NCBI GenBank assembly: GCA_003248395.1
Contig: QFNA01000066.1
Span: 1 to 25,136 of the forward strand
Reading direction: 5' to 3'
From: Citromicrobium sp.
GTDB taxonomy: Bacteria; Pseudomonadota; Alphaproteobacteria; Sphingomonadales; Sphingomonadaceae
Length of the DNA stretch: 25,136 bases
Part shown: positions 8,304-16,380 of the stretch, piece by piece
Layout: each line of letters begins with the position of its first letter
How positions within the stretch are numbered: position 1 is the stretch's first letter
The notes under the pieces: model-generated
What the model was told of the DNA's origin: nothing
Databases searched by the model: none
The model's input: the letters and a program-made list of their open reading frames with translations, nothing else
Made by a program: the position numbers and the translations under genes

Positions 8304-9029
8304 TCAGCGAAGCCGTTTTACATAGAGGTGATTGTCCCGCCGCTCGACCTTGAACTGGTCGATCGACTGGAACAGATCGGACAGGCGCTTGAAGCCGAAG
8401 TTGCGCACATCGAAGCTTGAGCGGTTGCCGGCGATATTGCCGACTTCGCTCAGCGATGCGTAGCCATCCTCGTCGCGCTTCGCCGCCTTCCATGCAGTGG
8501 CAAGCAGATCGACAAGCTCGTCGTCGATTTTCGACTTGGCCTGGCCCGAACGCGGCCTGTCACCTTCGCTTTCGTCGGACGCCCCCTTGATCAGGGCATC
8601 GATGTCGATGAAGCGCGTACAGGCGCTCTTGAACGCGGCAGGCGTCTTGCTGGTGCTGCCGAAACCGTAGACGATCAGCCCGTCCTGTCGCAGGCGCGTG
8701 ACAAGCGGGGTAAAATCGCTGTCCGAGCTCATGATGCCGAAACCATCGACCTTTCCCTGATACAGCAAGTCGATCGCATCAATGGTCATCGCCATGTCGG
8801 TAGCGTTCTTTCCCGCAGTAAGATCGAACTGCTGTTGCGGGCGAATGCCGTAGGTGTGGGTAATCTTGTCCCAGTTCGCGAGATTGTTCTTGGCAAAATT
8901 GCCATAGGCCCGCTTGATATTGACCTGGCCGAGCTCGGCCATGACGGTAAGGACCGGGTCGATCCCCTTGGGCGTGGTGTTGTCTGCGTCGATCAGCAGG
9001 GCGATATTCTGAAGCATCTTTTCGGCCAT
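8304..9029 (-). CDS. NYN-domain (LabA/DUF88) protein with C-terminal OST-HTH/LOTUS domain
   Basis: The 241-residue protein begins with a NYN/PIN-like nuclease domain: ALLIDADNTTP (10-20), KRAYGNF (39-45), the acidic block ATDMAMTIDAIDLLY (76-90) and IMSSDSDFTPLVTRLR (99-114). Asp14, Asp16, Asp78, Asp84, Asp103 and Asp105 can form the metal-binding acidic centre expected of an RNase. After a charged linker (about 150-167), residues 168-240 resemble an OST-HTH/LOTUS domain, with YASLSEVGNIAGNR and FGFKRLSDLFQS followed by a C-terminal strand. This pairing is widespread in bacteria and is thought to act on RNA, but the substrate is unknown. It lies upstream of no gene on its strand and is ended by the shared hairpin. 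Confidence 0.88.
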   Translation of the reverse strand: MAEKMLQNIALLIDADNTTPKGIDPVLTVMAELGQVNIKRAYGNFAKNNLANWDKITHTYGIRPQQQFDLTAGKNATDMAMTIDAIDLLYQGKVDGFGIMSSDSDFTPLVTRLRQDGLIVYGFGSTSKTPAAFKSACTRFIDIDALIKGASDESEGDRPRSGQAKSKIDDELVDLLATAWKAAKRDEDGYASLSEVGNIAGNRSSFDVRNFGFKRLSDLFQSIDQFKVERRDNHLYVKRLR

Positions 9030-9065
9030 GATCGCCCCATGGCGGGGCTTGGCAGCCAGTGCAAG

Positions 9066-9704
9066 TCAGGGTGCCGGACTGAAATCTCCCGTGCTCTCGT
9101 CGAGCAAGTGCAGCACGCCGTCCGAGATGGCGAAATAGGCTCCGCGCAGAGCGAGCGTACCGTCAGCTTCCTTTTCACGGACACAGGGGAAGCTTCGCAG
9201 GTTGGCAAGGCTGACCTTGACCGCGGCAAGTTCCATCGCGCGCTCGGCCTCGCGTCCCGACGTCCCGAGATCACGCGCGATGGGTTCGCGCACATCGTCG
9301 AGCATATCGATCCAGTGCGCGACGAATCCGCCCTTGCCGGGTTCGTTGCCATGCAAATCCTGGGTCAACGCAGCCTGGCAGCCGCCGCACATGCCATGGC
9401 CCATGACGACGACCTCGCGAACATTCAGGAACTGGACTGCAAATTCCAGCGCCGCCGATACGCCGTGGCGGCCGGGCGTGGTCTCGAACGGCGGGACCAG
9501 CGCGGCCACATTGCGGACGACAAAAATCTCGCCGGGATCGACGTCGAATATCTGCGCCGGATCGACCCGGCTGTCAGAACAGGCGATCACCATGACCTGC
9601 GGCGCCTGCCCGACCTTGAGCTGTTCCCAGCGGTCGTGCTGATTGCGCCATGCTCCTTCGCGGAAACGGCCATAGCCGTGAACGAGTTCATCGAAGCTTT
9701 TCAT
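9066..9704 (-). CDS. beta-class carbonic anhydrase
   Basis: The 212-residue zinc enzyme interconverts carbon dioxide and bicarbonate. Zinc ligands are visible as Cys42 in VIACSDSRVDP and His103 and Cys106 in GHGMCGGC. The Asp44-Arg46 pair that shapes the beta-class active site is present. GEIFVVRNVAALVPP (58-72) is another family block, and the length is standard. I start it at the ATG at 9704, where the protein begins MKSFDELVHGYGRF as expected; the frame upstream is only antisense to lipA. No good ribosome-binding site is seen. It diverges from lipA and lies 36 bases downstream of the NYN gene's start region. Confidence 0.93.
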   Translation of the reverse strand: MKSFDELVHGYGRFREGAWRNQHDRWEQLKVGQAPQVMVIACSDSRVDPAQIFDVDPGEIFVVRNVAALVPPFETTPGRHGVSAALEFAVQFLNVREVVVMGHGMCGGCQAALTQDLHGNEPGKGGFVAHWIDMLDDVREPIARDLGTSGREAERAMELAAVKVSLANLRSFPCVREKEADGTLALRGAYFAISDGVLHLLDESTGDFSPAP

Positions 9705-9803
9705 GCGGATGCTGCTGCATGGAAATGGCCGCTTTCGCAAGCCCTGCGCGCCAATCAACCGTGGGTTGCGGGAGCCATTGCAGACGCCTAGATGGAGGCC
9801 GCG

Positions 9804-10757
9804 ATGAACGACCTCTCTTCCGTACCGACGCCCGATGGCGAAGCCCCGCGCAAGCAGCGCAAGCCCGACTGGATCCGCGTAAAGGCACCGGTCAGCAAGG
9901 GGTATCACGAGACGCGCAAGCTGATGCGCGATCTCAAGCTCAATACGGTTTGCGAAGAGGCGGCCTGTCCCAATATCGGCGAATGTTGGGATAAAAAGCA
10001 CGCAACGGTGATGATCCTGGGCGACGTTTGCACGCGAGCCTGCGCGTTCTGCAACGTCAAGACGGGCATGCCGCGGATCGTCGACCCGATGGAGCCGGAA
10101 AATGTCGCCATCGCGGCAGGCCAGATGGGGCTCAACCACATCGTCATCACCAGCGTCGACCGCGACGATCTGGCGGATGGCGGTGCGGATCAGTTCGTCA
10201 AGGTTATCAAGGCCCTGAGGCGCGAGACGCCCGACACGACGATCGAGATCCTGACACCCGATTTCCGTGGCAAGATGCGCCGTGCCGTCGAGGCGATTTG
10301 TGAAGCGGGGCCGGACGTTTACAACCACAATCTCGAAACCGTACCACGGCTTTACCCGACCATTCGGCCCGGGGCACGCTATTACGCATCGTTGCGACTG
10401 CTCGAAGAAGTCAAGTCGCACGATCCCATGATCTTCACGAAATCGGGCATCATGCTGGGCCTTGGCGAGCAGCGACTGGAGGTACACCAGGTGATGGACG
10501 ACATGCGCAGCGCGGATGTCGATTTCATCACGATGGGCCAATATCTCCAGCCGACACCCAAGCACGCCAAGGTCGAGGATTTCGTGACCCCGAAGGCGTT
10601 TGCAGCATTCGGTTCGATCGCACGGGCCAAAGGTTTCCTGCAGGTTGCCGCCAGCCCGCTTACCCGATCGAGCTATCACGCCGGCGACGACTTCGCGCAG
10701 ATGCGAGCCGCGCGCGAAGCCAAGCTTGCCAAGGAGCAGGCGAGGGCGGGGGACTGA
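9804..10757 (+). CDS. lipA: lipoyl synthase
   Basis: The 317-residue radical SAM enzyme inserts two sulfur atoms into octanoyl groups on lipoyl domains of 2-oxoacid dehydrogenases and the glycine cleavage H protein. The auxiliary iron-sulfur cluster cysteines are Cys50, Cys55 and Cys61 (CEEAACPNIGEC). The radical SAM triad is Cys76, Cys80 and Cys83 (CTRACAFC). The C-terminal RSSYHAGD contains the serine that ligates the auxiliary cluster. GGAGG at 9795-9799 precedes the ATG at 9804, which I prefer to the in-frame ATG at 9792. The stop overlaps the next start (TGATG), so lipA and ratA are translationally coupled. Confidence 0.96.
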   Translation: MNDLSSVPTPDGEAPRKQRKPDWIRVKAPVSKGYHETRKLMRDLKLNTVCEEAACPNIGECWDKKHATVMILGDVCTRACAFCNVKTGMPRIVDPMEPENVAIAAGQMGLNHIVITSVDRDDLADGGADQFVKVIKALRRETPDTTIEILTPDFRGKMRRAVEAICEAGPDVYNHNLETVPRLYPTIRPGARYYASLRLLEEVKSHDPMIFTKSGIMLGLGEQRLEVHQVMDDMRSADVDFITMGQYLQPTPKHAKVEDFVTPKAFAAFGSIARAKGFLQVAASPLTRSSYHAGDDFAQMRAAREAKLAKEQARAGD

Positions 10758-11212
10758 TGCCAGGCATTCGCCAGACGCGGCGGCTCCCTTACAGTCCTGA
10801 GCAGATGTTCGACTTGGTCGCCGACGTCGCGCGCTATCCGGAGTTCCTGCCCTGGGTCATTGCCACGCGCGTCCGCAGCGACAGCGAAACCGAGATGGTT
10901 GCCGACATGCTGGTCGGGTTCAAGGCGATCCGGGAGAAGTTCACGTCGCGGGTCGAGAAACGGCGGCCGACCCAGGTGGAAGTGTTCTACGTCGACGGCC
11001 CGCTGAAGGACCTCGACAACAACTGGCAGTTCCGTGAAACGGAAGATGGCGGTTGCGAGATAGATTTTTGCGTCGATTTCACCTTTCGCAACGCGATATT
11101 CGAAGCGATGGCAGGCCAATATTTCGACCGGGCATTTCGCAAGATGATGGAGGCGTTCGAAAAGCGCGCCGATGACCTTTATGGGCGCAGCAACGCGGCT
11201 GCCAACGCCTAG
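10757..11212 (+). CDS. RatA/COQ10-type START-domain protein
   Basis: The 151-residue protein is one small START/polyketide-cyclase-like lipid-binding domain. Family blocks are YSPEQMFDLVADVARYPEFLPW (split around residues 12-33), the FKAIREKFTSRV strand and the C-terminal helix containing FRKMMEAFEKRA. In alphaproteobacteria this COQ10-like protein commonly follows lipA and is thought to bind ubiquinone or its intermediates; the related E. coli RatA has been described as affecting ribosome subunit association. Which applies here cannot be read from the sequence. It overlaps lipA by one base, and its stop interlocks with that of convergent pncC within a shared CTAG. Confidence 0.88.
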   Translation: MPGIRQTRRLPYSPEQMFDLVADVARYPEFLPWVIATRVRSDSETEMVADMLVGFKAIREKFTSRVEKRRPTQVEVFYVDGPLKDLDNNWQFRETEDGGCEIDFCVDFTFRNAIFEAMAGQYFDRAFRKMMEAFEKRADDLYGRSNAAANA

Positions 11213-11718
11213 GGGAGCAGCAGCTCCAGCGCGCAGATTACCGCGTCGCGGCGGATCGAAGCGCGCGAGAAGGGCTCGAATTTCTTGAGTTCACCCTCCG
11301 GGTCACCTTCATCTCCACGGATCACCCGAGCAAAAACGACCGAGCCTACGGGCTTGAATTCGGTGCCGCCATCGGGGCCCGCGACGCCGCTGATGGCGAC
11401 CGCGATATCGGCGTCGCTTTTTTCCAACGCACCCTTGGCCATGGCCCAGACGCACGCAACCGATACGGCACCGAAAGTCTCGATGATGTCGAGCGGAACG
11501 GCGAGCGTGCGCATTTTCGCTTCGTTCGAATATGTGACAAATCCGCGGTCCAGAACAGCCGAGGATCCGGGTATTTCGGTGATCGCCGCGGAGACCAGCC
11601 CGCCAGTACAGCTTTCGGCGAGCGCGATCTTGCGACCGATGGCACGATTTTCTTCGACTACGCGTCGGGCAAGTTCGGTAATGTCCGGCGGGAAAAGCGT
11701 TTCGATGGTTTCAGCCAT
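11209..11718 (-). CDS. pncC: CinA C-terminal-domain protein, nicotinamide-nucleotide amidase
   Basis: The 169-residue protein consists only of the CinA C-terminal domain, which deamidates NMN to nicotinate mononucleotide in pyridine nucleotide recycling. The signature is LAESCTGGLVSAAIT (33-47), with Ser36 as the presumed nucleophile. RGFVTYSNEAK (58-68) and AISGVAGPDGGTEFKPVG are further family blocks. The N-terminal molybdopterin-like domain of full-length CinA is absent, as in many proteobacteria. The gene lies 12 bases downstream of ispDF on the same strand, so the two are probably co-transcribed. Confidence 0.9.
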   Translation of the reverse strand: MAETIETLFPPDITELARRVVEENRAIGRKIALAESCTGGLVSAAITEIPGSSAVLDRGFVTYSNEAKMRTLAVPLDIIETFGAVSVACVWAMAKGALEKSDADIAVAISGVAGPDGGTEFKPVGSVVFARVIRGDEGDPEGELKKFEPFSRASIRRDAVICALELLLP

Positions 11719-11730
11719 GGACCAGCCCTA

Positions 11731-12888
11731 TCAAATTCGCTGCAACGTTGCGACCGCCTGGGCGGCGATGCCTTCTTCCCGGCCGGTAAAACCGAGCCGT
11801 TCGGTCGTCGTCGCCTTGATGCTGACCAGGGCCACATCGATTTCGAGCAATTCGGCAATGCGCGCACGCATGCTGTCGCGGTGCGGCCCAATCTTCGGAG
11901 CTTCGCACATGATGGTCAGATCGACATTGGCCAGCATGTAGCCCTGATCGTCGACGAGTCTGGCGGCGTGACGCAGGAATGTCGCGCTCGATGCGCCTTT
12001 CCATTGGGGATCAGACGGCGGGAAATGACTGCCGATATCGCCCAGGGCGATCGCGCCGAGCATGGCATCAACCAGTGCGTGGATGGCGACGTCGGCATCG
12101 CTGTGACCCGCAAGCCCTTTGTCATGGTCGATCTGCACGCCACCGAGCCAGAGCTCCTCGCCGGCGGCGAGCCGGTGAACGTCGAAGCCCGTTCCCGTGC
12201 GCACGAGAGGGTGATCGGTCATAAAGTCCTCGGCATAGGTCAATTTGGCAAGACGTTCGTCACCGGAAACCAGCGCAATTTCTCCGCCCGATGCGCGGAA
12301 CACCTGTGCATCATCGCCTGCGTCGGGCTCGCCAGTCCAGTTTCGATGCGCGGCAAGGATCGCTGCCAGGTCGAACGCTTGTGGAGTCTGGACGCGGCGC
12401 AGGTCTTCGCGCTTCGCGCTCCCCGTCATCATGTCGTCCTGCGCGATCGCCAGGCTATCCGTGACCGGCAATACGGGGATTGCACCCTGGTTCGCAGTGA
12501 CATTCTCGACGAGGCGGCGGGTGACCTCGCTAGGGAGATCGGGCCGCGCGGCGTCATGAATCAGGACAATACCATGCGATATGGCTGCCAGGGCCTCGAG
12601 CGCCCGGAGAACAGATTGCTGGCGCGTTGCGCCCCCGATCACCAGACGAAATCCGTCCAAGCCCGACAGGCATTCGGTGGCGATGCTTTCCGCACCTTCT
12701 GGAATGGCGACCACCACTACCTCGGCACCGTGCCGAAAAAGCTTCTCGACCGAATGGCGCACAACCGGTTTGCCGCGCCAATTGGCAAATTGCTTCGGGA
12801 TGGGCTGTCCTGCGCGCAGCCCCTTGCCCGCGGCAACGACGATCGCGGAAAACGGGGGTAGGGGTGAGGCCTTGCTCATTGCCCGCAT
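11731..12888 (-). CDS. ispDF: bifunctional IspD/IspF isoprenoid enzyme
   Basis: The 385-residue fusion carries two non-consecutive steps of the methylerythritol phosphate pathway. The N-terminal IspD part (about 13-225) makes CDP-methylerythritol and has IVVAAGKGLRAG (16-27), HDAARP (111-116) and RRVQTPQAF. The IspF part (about 229-385) makes the cyclic diphosphate: GTGFDVHRL gives metal ligands Asp236 and His238, GHSDADVAIH gives His270, and TTERLGFTGREEG is near the end. The IspDF fusion is standard in alphaproteobacteria. Either the ATG at 12888 or the one at 12879 could be the start; neither has a strong ribosome-binding site. Only 37 bases separate it from divergent dusB, which is short for two promoters. 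Confidence 0.95.
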   Translation of the reverse strand: MRAMSKASPLPPFSAIVVAAGKGLRAGQPIPKQFANWRGKPVVRHSVEKLFRHGAEVVVVAIPEGAESIATECLSGLDGFRLVIGGATRQQSVLRALEALAAISHGIVLIHDAARPDLPSEVTRRLVENVTANQGAIPVLPVTDSLAIAQDDMMTGSAKREDLRRVQTPQAFDLAAILAAHRNWTGEPDAGDDAQVFRASGGEIALVSGDERLAKLTYAEDFMTDHPLVRTGTGFDVHRLAAGEELWLGGVQIDHDKGLAGHSDADVAIHALVDAMLGAIALGDIGSHFPPSDPQWKGASSATFLRHAARLVDDQGYMLANVDLTIMCEAPKIGPHRDSMRARIAELLEIDVALVSIKATTTERLGFTGREEGIAAQAVATLQRI

Positions 12889-12925
12889 CCGCTAGCGGCT
12901 TGCCGATTTCGCTGCAACGCACTAT

Positions 12926-13834
12926 GTGCCTGCCCAAGTGCGCCGCTATGGTTCGGGCCTGAACGTGACCGAGATGATCGCCAGCGAAGCGGCGATCCGC
13001 GAAACCCGGCAAAGCGTCCAGAAGGCCGCGTGGGATCCGATCGAGGAACCGGTCTCGATGCAGCTCGTGGGCTGCGATCCGGGCAGCATGGCCGAAGCGG
13101 CAAAGCTGCAGGCTGGCAATGGCGCGGATATCATCGACATCAATTTCGGCTGTCCGGTCCGCAAGGTGGTCGGACAGCTTGCCGGGTCTGCGCTCATGCG
13201 CGAGGTGGCGGTCGCGACGAAGCTTATGGAAGCGACCGTCAAGGCAGTCGATGTTCCGGTGACTGTCAAAATGCGGATGGGTTGGGACGATACCGACCTC
13301 AATGCCCCGGAACTGGCGCGCATCGCAGAAGATCTTGGCGTCAAGATGGTGACTGTACACGGTCGTACGCGCAACCAGATGTACAAGGGTAGCGCAGACT
13401 GGGCCTTCGTCCAAAAAGTCAAGGATGCGGTTTCCATCCCGGTCATCGTGAATGGCGATATCTGCACTGTCGAGGACGCTGGGCGCGCGCTCGAGGAGTC
13501 CGGTGCAGACGGCGTGATGATCGGGCGCGGAGCCTATGGCAAACCCTGGTTGCTCGCCCAGGTGATGCATTGGTGGAGGACCGGGCAGATGCTCGAAAGT
13601 CCCAGCTTCGACGAGCAATACGATGTGGTCATCGAGCATTATCGGGAGATGCTTGAACTTTACGGCGAGAATGTCGGCGTCAAGATCGCGCGAAAGCATC
13701 TCGGCTGGTACACCAAGGGCATGCATGGTTCTGCCGAGTTCCGCAATCGCGTGAATTTTATCGAACAGGCCGCTGAAGTGCTTGAGGAACTCGAAAAATT
13801 CTATGAACCGTTCTTGCGACGGCGTGCTGCTTGA
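12926..13834 (+). CDS. dusB: tRNA-dihydrouridine synthase (NifR3/DusB type), N-terminally shortened
   Basis: This FMN enzyme reduces uridines in the tRNA D-loop. The catalytic cysteine is Cys76 in DINFGCPVRKV. KMRMGW, VTVHGRTRNQMYKG, PVIVNGDI and MIGRGAYGKPW are the usual substrate- and FMN-binding blocks, and the helical C-terminal domain is complete. The N-terminus is abnormal: the first start (GTG 12926) gives only eight residues before YGSGLNVTEM. About 24 or more residues of the family, including the flavin-binding APMAGVTD-type strand and loop, are missing. The frame is open only back to a stop at 12893 and holds no other start. No ribosome-binding site precedes the GTG. It heads the ntr cluster, as nifR3 usually does, and overlaps ntrB by four bases. 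It is possibly a non-functional or mis-assembled copy. Confidence 0.85.
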   Translation: MPAQVRRYGSGLNVTEMIASEAAIRETRQSVQKAAWDPIEEPVSMQLVGCDPGSMAEAAKLQAGNGADIIDINFGCPVRKVVGQLAGSALMREVAVATKLMEATVKAVDVPVTVKMRMGWDDTDLNAPELARIAEDLGVKMVTVHGRTRNQMYKGSADWAFVQKVKDAVSIPVIVNGDICTVEDAGRALEESGADGVMIGRGAYGKPWLLAQVMHWWRTGQMLESPSFDEQYDVVIEHYREMLELYGENVGVKIARKHLGWYTKGMHGSAEFRNRVNFIEQAAEVLEELEKFYEPFLRRRAA

Positions 13835-14907
13835 TCGAAGAAGCGGCCATTCCCGACGCCGCGGCACAGATTGCCGGTCTGATCTTTGCGGTGCTGCTGA
13901 TCGACGAGGACGGCAGAATTCGAAACGCAAATCCGGCAGCCGAAGAGATGTTTGGCCTGGCCGCCTCCCGCATGCTCGGGCGGGCATATCGCGAAGTCGT
14001 TTCCATTTGCGAAAGGCATGTTGGTGCGGCGCTCAAGGATTCGGAGCAGCCGTTGATTGCTCGCGGCGTCCTCATCACTACGGCCTTGGGTAAGGAGCCG
14101 ATGAACCTCTCCAGTTCGCCGGTTATCGCGCATCCGGGATGGCGCGTGTTAACCCTTTCGCGTTCCGGAGCGGAGGGGACGCCGTCGGTCACGCCGCAAC
14201 CCAATGAGGTCGGAGCACCTGCCGTTCTGGCGCATGAGATCAAGAACCCGCTCGCGGCGATCGGAGGCGCCGGCCAGTTGCTGGGCCGTCGCGTCTCGGA
14301 GAAGGATCGGCACCTCACCGACCTCATCACCCGGGAGGTCGAACGTATCGCCGGATTGATCGACAGGATGCAGCAGTTGGGCAGCAACGCGTCGATCGAT
14401 CTCGGCCCCTGCAATCTCCATGCTTCTATCCGCAATGCCATGGCCAGTGTTCGAGCTGCCAGACCCGACGGTTGCGAGTTGATAGAGCAGTTCGATCCGT
14501 CGCTGCCTTTGGTGCATGCCGATGCCCGCAGCCTCGAGCAGATCCTGATCAATCTGCTGACCAATGCCTGTGAAGCGAGCGAGGGCGCCGAGACGAACCA
14601 TGTCGTCGTCCGCACCCGCTTCGTCAGCGGGATCGTCCATTCGACCATCCAGTCCGGCAAGCCCGTGCGTCTCCCGGTCGAAATCTGCGTCCTCGACCAT
14701 GGTCCGGGTATCCCCGAAGAATTGCGCGACGATGTGTTCGAGCCGTTCGTCACGGGCAAGTCGCATGGGCAGGGGTTGGGCCTGGCACTGGTGCGCAAGC
14801 TGGTTCGCGACCTGGGTGGTCGCATCACGCACGAGCGCAACGAGCGGGCAGGGCAAACGCTATTTCGAGTCAATCTGGCGTTGGCAGAAAAGGATGCGAG
14901 AGGATGA
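13831..14907 (+). CDS. ntrB: nitrogen regulation sensor histidine kinase NtrB
   Basis: The 358-residue soluble kinase/phosphatase controls NtrC according to nitrogen status, normally under GlnB control. A PAS domain (about 10-110, with LLIDEDGRIRNANPAAEEMFG) precedes the H-box LAHEIKNPLAAIGG, with phospho-accepting His135. The ATPase domain shows the N-box LINLLTNACEAS, a G1 box DHGPGIPEE and a G2 box GQGLGLALV. No membrane segment is present. Translation probably starts at TTG 13831, which overlaps the dusB stop (TTGA). The gene ends overlapping ntrC in the same way. Confidence 0.93.
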   Translation: MIEEAAIPDAAAQIAGLIFAVLLIDEDGRIRNANPAAEEMFGLAASRMLGRAYREVVSICERHVGAALKDSEQPLIARGVLITTALGKEPMNLSSSPVIAHPGWRVLTLSRSGAEGTPSVTPQPNEVGAPAVLAHEIKNPLAAIGGAGQLLGRRVSEKDRHLTDLITREVERIAGLIDRMQQLGSNASIDLGPCNLHASIRNAMASVRAARPDGCELIEQFDPSLPLVHADARSLEQILINLLTNACEASEGAETNHVVVRTRFVSGIVHSTIQSGKPVRLPVEICVLDHGPGIPEELRDDVFEPFVTGKSHGQGLGLALVRKLVRDLGGRITHERNERAGQTLFRVNLALAEKDARG

Positions 14908-16340
14908 CATGGGCTGTACTGCTGGTCGAGGACGACAAGTCCATTGCGGCGGTCATCACCGAGGCATTGACCGAAGAGGGTTTCGAGGTGACCTGCTGCG
15001 CGAGCGTGGTGCAGCGCGACAGCCTGCTACGAGCGCGACAGTTCGACGTCATGGTGACCGACGTGAAATTGGAAGACGGCGACGGCCTCGCCGCGATCGA
15101 GCGAGTTCGCGATCTCGCGCCGGACATGCCTTTCATCGTCCTGTCGGCCCAGAATACGCTCGATACGGCAGTTCGCGCCAGCGACAGCCGCGCGTTCGAA
15201 TATTTTCCCAAGCCTTTCGATCTCGAGGACCTTGTCCATGCTGTCAGGCAAGCTGTTTCGAGCGGCAGCAAAGGTTCGGCGACCGTTGACGAAGTCGAGC
15301 AGAACCGCCTGCCGCTGATCGGCCGGAGCCGGGCGATGCAGGACGTCTATCGGATGATCACCCGCGTTCTGGGCAATAATCTGACTGTCCTGGTGACCGG
15401 CGAAAGCGGCACGGGCAAGGAACTGGTCGCCGAGGCCGTTCATCAACTGGGTGCGCGCAAGTCCGGTCCCTTCGTCGCGATGAACATGGCAGCCATTCCT
15501 CACGAACTGCTGGAAAGCGAACTTTTCGGCCATGAGCGCGGCGCCTTTACGGGAGCGATCGCGCAACAGATCGGCAAATTCGAGCAAGCGAACGGCGGGA
15601 CCCTCTTCCTCGATGAAATCGGCGATATGCCTGCCGAGGCACAGACGCGGCTCTTGCGAACCTTGCAGTCCGGGCGCATCCGCAGGGTCGGTGGCCGGCA
15701 TGAAATCGGCGTCGATGTGCGGATTATCGCAGCGACCAATCGCGACCTCCTGTCGATGATTGCCGATGGTCGTTTCAGAGAGGACCTTTATTATCGGCTC
15801 AACGTAGTGCCGATTGCAGTTCCCCCATTGCGTGAGAGGCGCGACGACATTGATTTGCTCGCACGACATTTTTTGAATCAGGCAGAAATTGAGGGGCTGC
15901 CTGCAAAGCGCTTCTCTGCCGATGCGATGGCCCAGCTCGAAGATCGCAGCTGGAAAGGGAATGTTCGCGAATTGCGCAATGCGGTTTTCCGGCTCGCACT
16001 GATGGCGCGGGAGGAAGAAATCGACTCCCAGGCGGTGTCCGATGTCCTGGGACCGGAGAATTCTGCTGAAGATCAACATGTCGGTCCCTCTCTTCCCGCA
16101 GCAATCGAAGAATGGTTCGAACAGGCAAAGCCCGCGAGCGGAGAAGTCTACACCGACGCAATCGCCGCGTTCGAGCGGCCGTTGTTCGAACATGTTCTGC
16201 GCGACACGAATGGCAACCAATTGCGTGCGGCGGAACGGTTGGGGATAAATCGCAACACCCTGCGCAAGCGGCTAAGCGATCTGGAAATCGACCCTGCCGC
16301 GTTCACACGCCGCCCTGACAATGCGGCTCGTCGCTTTTGA
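14904..16340 (+). CDS. ntrC: nitrogen regulation response regulator NtrC
   Basis: The 478-residue sigma-54 activator is phosphorylated by NtrB. The receiver domain has acidic residues at 10-11, phospho-acceptor Asp53 in MVTDVKLEDG and the conserved lysine in FPKPFD. The AAA+ domain has Walker A GESGTGKE from residue 166, the sigma-54-contacting GAFTGA at 213-218 and Walker B GTLFLDEIGD. The C-terminal Fis-type helix-turn-helix is NQLRAAERLGINRNTLRKRL. All parts for sigma-54-dependent activation are present. GAGAGG precedes the ATG, which overlaps the ntrB stop by four bases. Confidence 0.96.
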   Translation: MTWAVLLVEDDKSIAAVITEALTEEGFEVTCCASVVQRDSLLRARQFDVMVTDVKLEDGDGLAAIERVRDLAPDMPFIVLSAQNTLDTAVRASDSRAFEYFPKPFDLEDLVHAVRQAVSSGSKGSATVDEVEQNRLPLIGRSRAMQDVYRMITRVLGNNLTVLVTGESGTGKELVAEAVHQLGARKSGPFVAMNMAAIPHELLESELFGHERGAFTGAIAQQIGKFEQANGGTLFLDEIGDMPAEAQTRLLRTLQSGRIRRVGGRHEIGVDVRIIAATNRDLLSMIADGRFREDLYYRLNVVPIAVPPLRERRDDIDLLARHFLNQAEIEGLPAKRFSADAMAQLEDRSWKGNVRELRNAVFRLALMAREEEIDSQAVSDVLGPENSAEDQHVGPSLPAAIEEWFEQAKPASGEVYTDAIAAFERPLFEHVLRDTNGNQLRAAERLGINRNTLRKRLSDLEIDPAAFTRRPDNAARRF

Positions 16341-16380
16341 ACTTGCAAGATTGCCACAGAAGAGTTGTAAAGTAGCCACT

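Noticed and set aside
9705..10679. N-terminal extension of the carbonic anhydrase frame
   Set aside because: It is antisense to lipA. The family N-terminus begins at 9704.
15027..16220. 397-codon frame antisense to ntrC
   Set aside because: NtrC is complete with all motifs on the + strand; the antisense translation shows nothing recognisable.
16337..16380. Possible promoter between ntrC and ntrY
   Set aside because: TTGCAA- and GTAAAG-like hexamers are present, but their spacing and match are too weak to call.
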